Shown: one piece after another, positions 29,758 through 32,487 of the stretch
Layout: each line of letters begins with the position of its first letter
How positions within the stretch are numbered: position 1 is the first letter of the stretch
NCBI GenBank assembly: GCA_016875335.1
Contig: VGRO01000047.1
Coordinates: 1-32,487, forward strand
Origin: Deltaproteobacteria bacterium
GTDB taxonomy: Bacteria; Myxococcota_A; UBA9042
Length of the DNA: 32,487 nucleotides
Direction: 5' to 3'
Translations under genes and position numbers: made by a program
The notes under the pieces: model-generated
What the model was told of the DNA's origin: nothing
The model's input: the letters and a program-made list of their open reading frames with translations, nothing else
The model's database searches: none

Positions 29758-32249
29758 GCGGCCGCCACCGCGGCCAGTACCCGCTCTGCCCTGCCGGCCA
29801 TGGTCGCGAAAAGGCCGGCCCATTCGGGCAGCGCGCGCAGTGCATCGAGCGCCGGGCACCCCTGCATCCACGCCAAATCGTGCAAATCCGCCGCGACCGC
29901 CTCGCGCACATAGGTCATCGCCCGGCCGCTGTCGCCGGCCAGGGCGCAGATTTCGGCCGCAAACTGGCATCGGGCGGCCCGCAGCCGGGCGTTGGACGCA
30001 TCCACCGATTCCGCCAATTGGGCAAGCTCCGCCGCACCAAGCGCATGGCCGCGCGCGGCCTTGCTGTACATGCCCGACAACAACACCACTGTATGGTACA
30101 GGCGGTTGTCGATGAGGTCGGCGGGTGGCAGATCGACCGTCACCGGCAAGCGGCGCCAAGCACGAAAACGCACCTGGGCAAAACGACGCGAGATTTCGGC
30201 GGTCAGGTCGGTGCTCGGGTGCGCCAGCATCTCGTCCGCGCGATCGAAGCGGCCGCGCAGCACTTCCAGCCGCACCAGATCCCACTGGACCATGGCATTG
30301 AACGGTTCCAACTGCGCAGCGGCTTGCAAGTGCGCTTCGGCGCGGTCGAACTGGCCGGCTTCGCTGCAAATCGACCCCAACTGCCCCTGGGCCCACGCCA
30401 AACCAGGTGTACACGACAGCGCTTTGGCAAAATTGCGCGCCGCGGCCGGCATGTCGCCAGAATACATGGCGATCTGCGCCTGGGCCGCCCAGCCCTCGCC
30501 AAGTTGCGGCGCCGCAGCGGTGGCGGCCTCGGCGGCCAAGCGGGCTTGCTGCATCACGTCTTCGCCGACGTGGCCGAAGAACACCTGGCGTGCACTGGCG
30601 GTGGCAAACGCTGCCAGCAGGTGCGGGTCGCGCGGGGCCAAAGCCAGGCCCGCCCCGAGCAGTTCGACCGCAGAGGTGCCACCGCTCATCCACTCTTGGC
30701 GCAGTGCGTGGCGACCGCGCAGGTAGAACTCGACGGCGCGCGCGTCGGTCGGTGCCTTGTGGTCGGCTCTGGCCAATTCCACCATCAGGCAATCGGCGAC
30801 GGCGCGCGCGATGGCGTCGGTGTGCACGAGCAACTGTCCCTCTTGGGCGTCGTAGCGCTGCGCCCACAGTTGGAAGCCGTCGGCGACGCCCACCACGCGC
30901 ACGCTCAGCCGCCAAAGGTCGCCCAACCGCCGCACGGTGCCGCCGACGACGGCTTGCACACCGAGCGCGCTGCCCGCGGCCTGCGGATCCTCCAATTGTT
31001 GCCGCGCTGCCGCGCTGGTCGCCCGGACCTTGAGCCCCGGCGTCACCGATAGCGCGTCGGCTACTTCATCGGCCAACGCCTGTCCCAGCCAACTCGCGCC
31101 GTCGCCCTGGACGACAAAAGGCAGCACAGTCACGGTCTTGGCGTGCGCCTGCGGCACCTGCGCGCGCAGGCTGGCCGACGGGGGCACGGTGACCGCGGCG
31201 TGCAACGCTGCCTTGATGTCGCGGCTCAGCGCCGCCGCGCTGTGACTTTGCGCAGCCTGCGCCGCCGCCGCCGACCCGGTCTTGAGGCCGGCGGTCAGCT
31301 TGCCGGCGCGGACCTTGAGCCCGGGCGCAATCGCCTCACTGACCGCGGTGCCCAGAGCTTCCGCACTGTCGAAGCGGTCGTTGCGGTCGGTCGCCAGCGC
31401 TGCTTGGATCACTTCGGCCAGCGGGTCGGGCACCGGCACGAACGCCCGCGGATCGGGCGGCGGTTGCAAGATGCGCGCCATGGCAACCGACACCGCGTCG
31501 CTGCCCGGCCAAGCGCGGCGACCGGTGAGCAGTTCAAAGAAGATGGCTCCGAGGGCGTAGACATCAGCGCGGCCGTCGAGCGCTGTGTCGGCCTGCAACT
31601 GTTCGGGCGACATGTAGGCCGGCGTGCCGACGATGCCCTTGCCGGTCAGGGCGCCGTTGACCACGGCGATGCCAAAATCGGTGATCGCGACCCGCCCATC
31701 GCGGGCCACCAGCACATTGTCGGGTTTGAGATCGCGGTGCAGCACGCCCGCCGCGTGCGCAGCCTGCAGCCCGGCGCAAAGCTGGTGGGCGACTTGGGCG
31801 AAATCGAGCACGTCGATGCGGCCGCGCTGTTGCAGGTAGCGCGCCAGCGACATGCCGTCGACGAACTCCATGGTCAAGAAGCGCTGCCGGCCGTCGTCGC
31901 CGAGGTCAAAGGTCTTGACGACGTTGGCGTGGGCGATACGGCGGGCGAGCTTGACCTCTTGGCGGAACCGTTCAAGCGCCGCGTCGTCTTTGACCAGGTC
32001 CGGGTTGAGCAGCTTGAGCGCCACGGTTTCTTGCAGTTCGACGTCCAGCGCCTTGTAGACGCTGCCCATGCCGCCCTGGCCGAGCAGGCCGACGACTTCG
32101 TAGCGGTTGGCCAGCCGCGTGGTGCCGACGGCCTTGTGCTGGGCGGCGTCGGCTCGGCGCGCGGCGACGGAGCCGGTGGTGGGCACGCCGTCGTCCAGGG
32201 TGGCAACGAGCGTGTCGAGATCGTCGGCGGCGGGGGCAGGATTGGGCAT
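29754..32249 (-). CDS. Ser/Thr protein kinase with TolB-N-like and TPR-like regions
   Basis: An 831-aa Hanks-type kinase. Kinase domain about 50-310: GQGGMG loop (57-62), ATP lysine K79, HRDLKPDN with catalytic D173, DFG D191, GTPAYMSPEQ and DVYALGAIFFELLTG. It looks active. Then TVTVLPFVVQGDGASWLGQALADEVADAL (about 367-395) opens a TolB-N/FlgO-like domain that often sits between kinase and TPR parts. The last 350 residues are TPR-like helices. There is no obvious transmembrane helix, so it is probably cytoplasmic. ATG 32249 is chosen; an in-frame TTG at 32324 lies inside a perfect TTGACA, more likely a -35 box, although no good -10 follows. Likely substrates include FHA-binding threonines; the FHA proteins at 8709-12311 are candidates only. 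Confidence 0.9.
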   Translation of the reverse strand: MPNPAPAADDLDTLVATLDDGVPTTGSVAARRADAAQHKAVGTTRLANRYEVVGLLGQGGMGSVYKALDVELQETVALKLLNPDLVKDDAALERFRQEVKLARRIAHANVVKTFDLGDDGRQRFLTMEFVDGMSLARYLQQRGRIDVLDFAQVAHQLCAGLQAAHAAGVLHRDLKPDNVLVARDGRVAITDFGIAVVNGALTGKGIVGTPAYMSPEQLQADTALDGRADVYALGAIFFELLTGRRAWPGSDAVSVAMARILQPPPDPRAFVPVPDPLAEVIQAALATDRNDRFDSAEALGTAVSEAIAPGLKVRAGKLTAGLKTGSAAAAQAAQSHSAAALSRDIKAALHAAVTVPPSASLRAQVPQAHAKTVTVLPFVVQGDGASWLGQALADEVADALSVTPGLKVRATSAAARQQLEDPQAAGSALGVQAVVGGTVRRLGDLWRLSVRVVGVADGFQLWAQRYDAQEGQLLVHTDAIARAVADCLMVELARADHKAPTDARAVEFYLRGRHALRQEWMSGGTSAVELLGAGLALAPRDPHLLAAFATASARQVFFGHVGEDVMQQARLAAEAATAAAPQLGEGWAAQAQIAMYSGDMPAAARNFAKALSCTPGLAWAQGQLGSICSEAGQFDRAEAHLQAAAQLEPFNAMVQWDLVRLEVLRGRFDRADEMLAHPSTDLTAEISRRFAQVRFRAWRRLPVTVDLPPADLIDNRLYHTVVLLSGMYSKAARGHALGAAELAQLAESVDASNARLRAARCQFAAEICALAGDSGRAMTYVREAVAADLHDLAWMQGCPALDALRALPEWAGLFATMAGRAERVLAAVAAA

Positions 32250-32373
32250 CTTGGGCTGGGTCGCGCGGCCGGGCGGCAAGGCCGGCCTCGCGGCGAGGGT
32301 CGGTTGGCGGGGCCGGATTGTCAAACGCGGGGGCGGTCCAACGGGCGAGCGTGCCGCCAGGACGGTCGCTGGG

Positions 32374-32487
<114 letters not shown>

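Noticed and set aside
29880-31052. A 390-codon plus-strand open frame
   Set aside because: Antisense to the TPR region of the kinase, no recognisable domain, His/Arg/Gln-rich as expected for a shadow.
32319-32324. TTGACA as a complete promoter for the kinase
   Set aside because: The -35 is perfect, but no acceptable -10 occurs 16-19 bp further on; used only as weak evidence against a TTG start codon there.

Overview
The window looks like chromosomal DNA from a high-GC Myxococcota (former deltaproteobacterium). The basis is the very high GC content, frequent GTG starts, a sigma-54 response regulator, FHA proteins, a Ser/Thr kinase fused to tetratricopeptide-like repeats, many secreted lipoproteins, and a C-terminal Gly-Cys/membrane-helix/Arg tail of the MYXO-CTERM kind on the protein ending at 28809. 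No genus can be named from sequence alone. No tRNA, rRNA, CRISPR array or intact transposase was found.

Layout. (1) 212-4818, plus strand: an NtrC-type regulator, a Ycf46-like AAA ATPase, gpsA and rimM; the last three overlap by 4 bp at each junction. (2) 4871-6379: a candidate promoter and a cobalamin riboswitch leading two coupled lipoproteins, with no B12 receptor gene following. (3) 6386-8479, minus strand: a secreted M3 metallopeptidase that converges on the lipoproteins. (4) 8709-12311: an FHA protein fused to a degenerate CpaF-like secretion ATPase, then a double-FHA membrane protein. (5) 12328-16440: an accessory block. Two direct copies (about 96% identical) of a 206-bp noncoding repeat next to CCCTGT hexamer arrays bracket a Uma2-type nuclease, a cysteine-rich secreted protein and a broken NHL-repeat lipoprotein that one repeat copy appears to have split. 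(6) 22627 back to 16441, minus strand: xseB, tlyA, a polyprenyl-phosphate-type glycosyltransferase, an asparagine synthetase, a kinase-dead-looking ROK protein and a thioredoxin-fold lipoprotein. (7) 22735-29360, plus strand: ribonuclease D, a YbiT-like ABC-F protein overlapping queG, and a DUF2330/MYXO-CTERM protein overlapping a small beta-barrel candidate. (8) 29401-29757: seven consecutive hairpins, including two inverted copies of a REP-like palindrome, between convergent genes. (9) 32249 back to 29754, minus strand: a Ser/Thr kinase. A third CCCTGT array runs off the right end.

Housekeeping functions (lipid precursor synthesis, ribosome maturation, rRNA methylation, tRNA queuosine, DNA repair, RNA turnover) are interleaved with surface and signalling genes. 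The most unusual content is the repeat-bracketed block with its split gene, the receptor-less cobalamin riboswitch operon, the degenerate FHA-CpaF fusion, the degenerate ROK protein, and the hairpin array. All functional calls rest on motif recognition by eye; no database search was possible.
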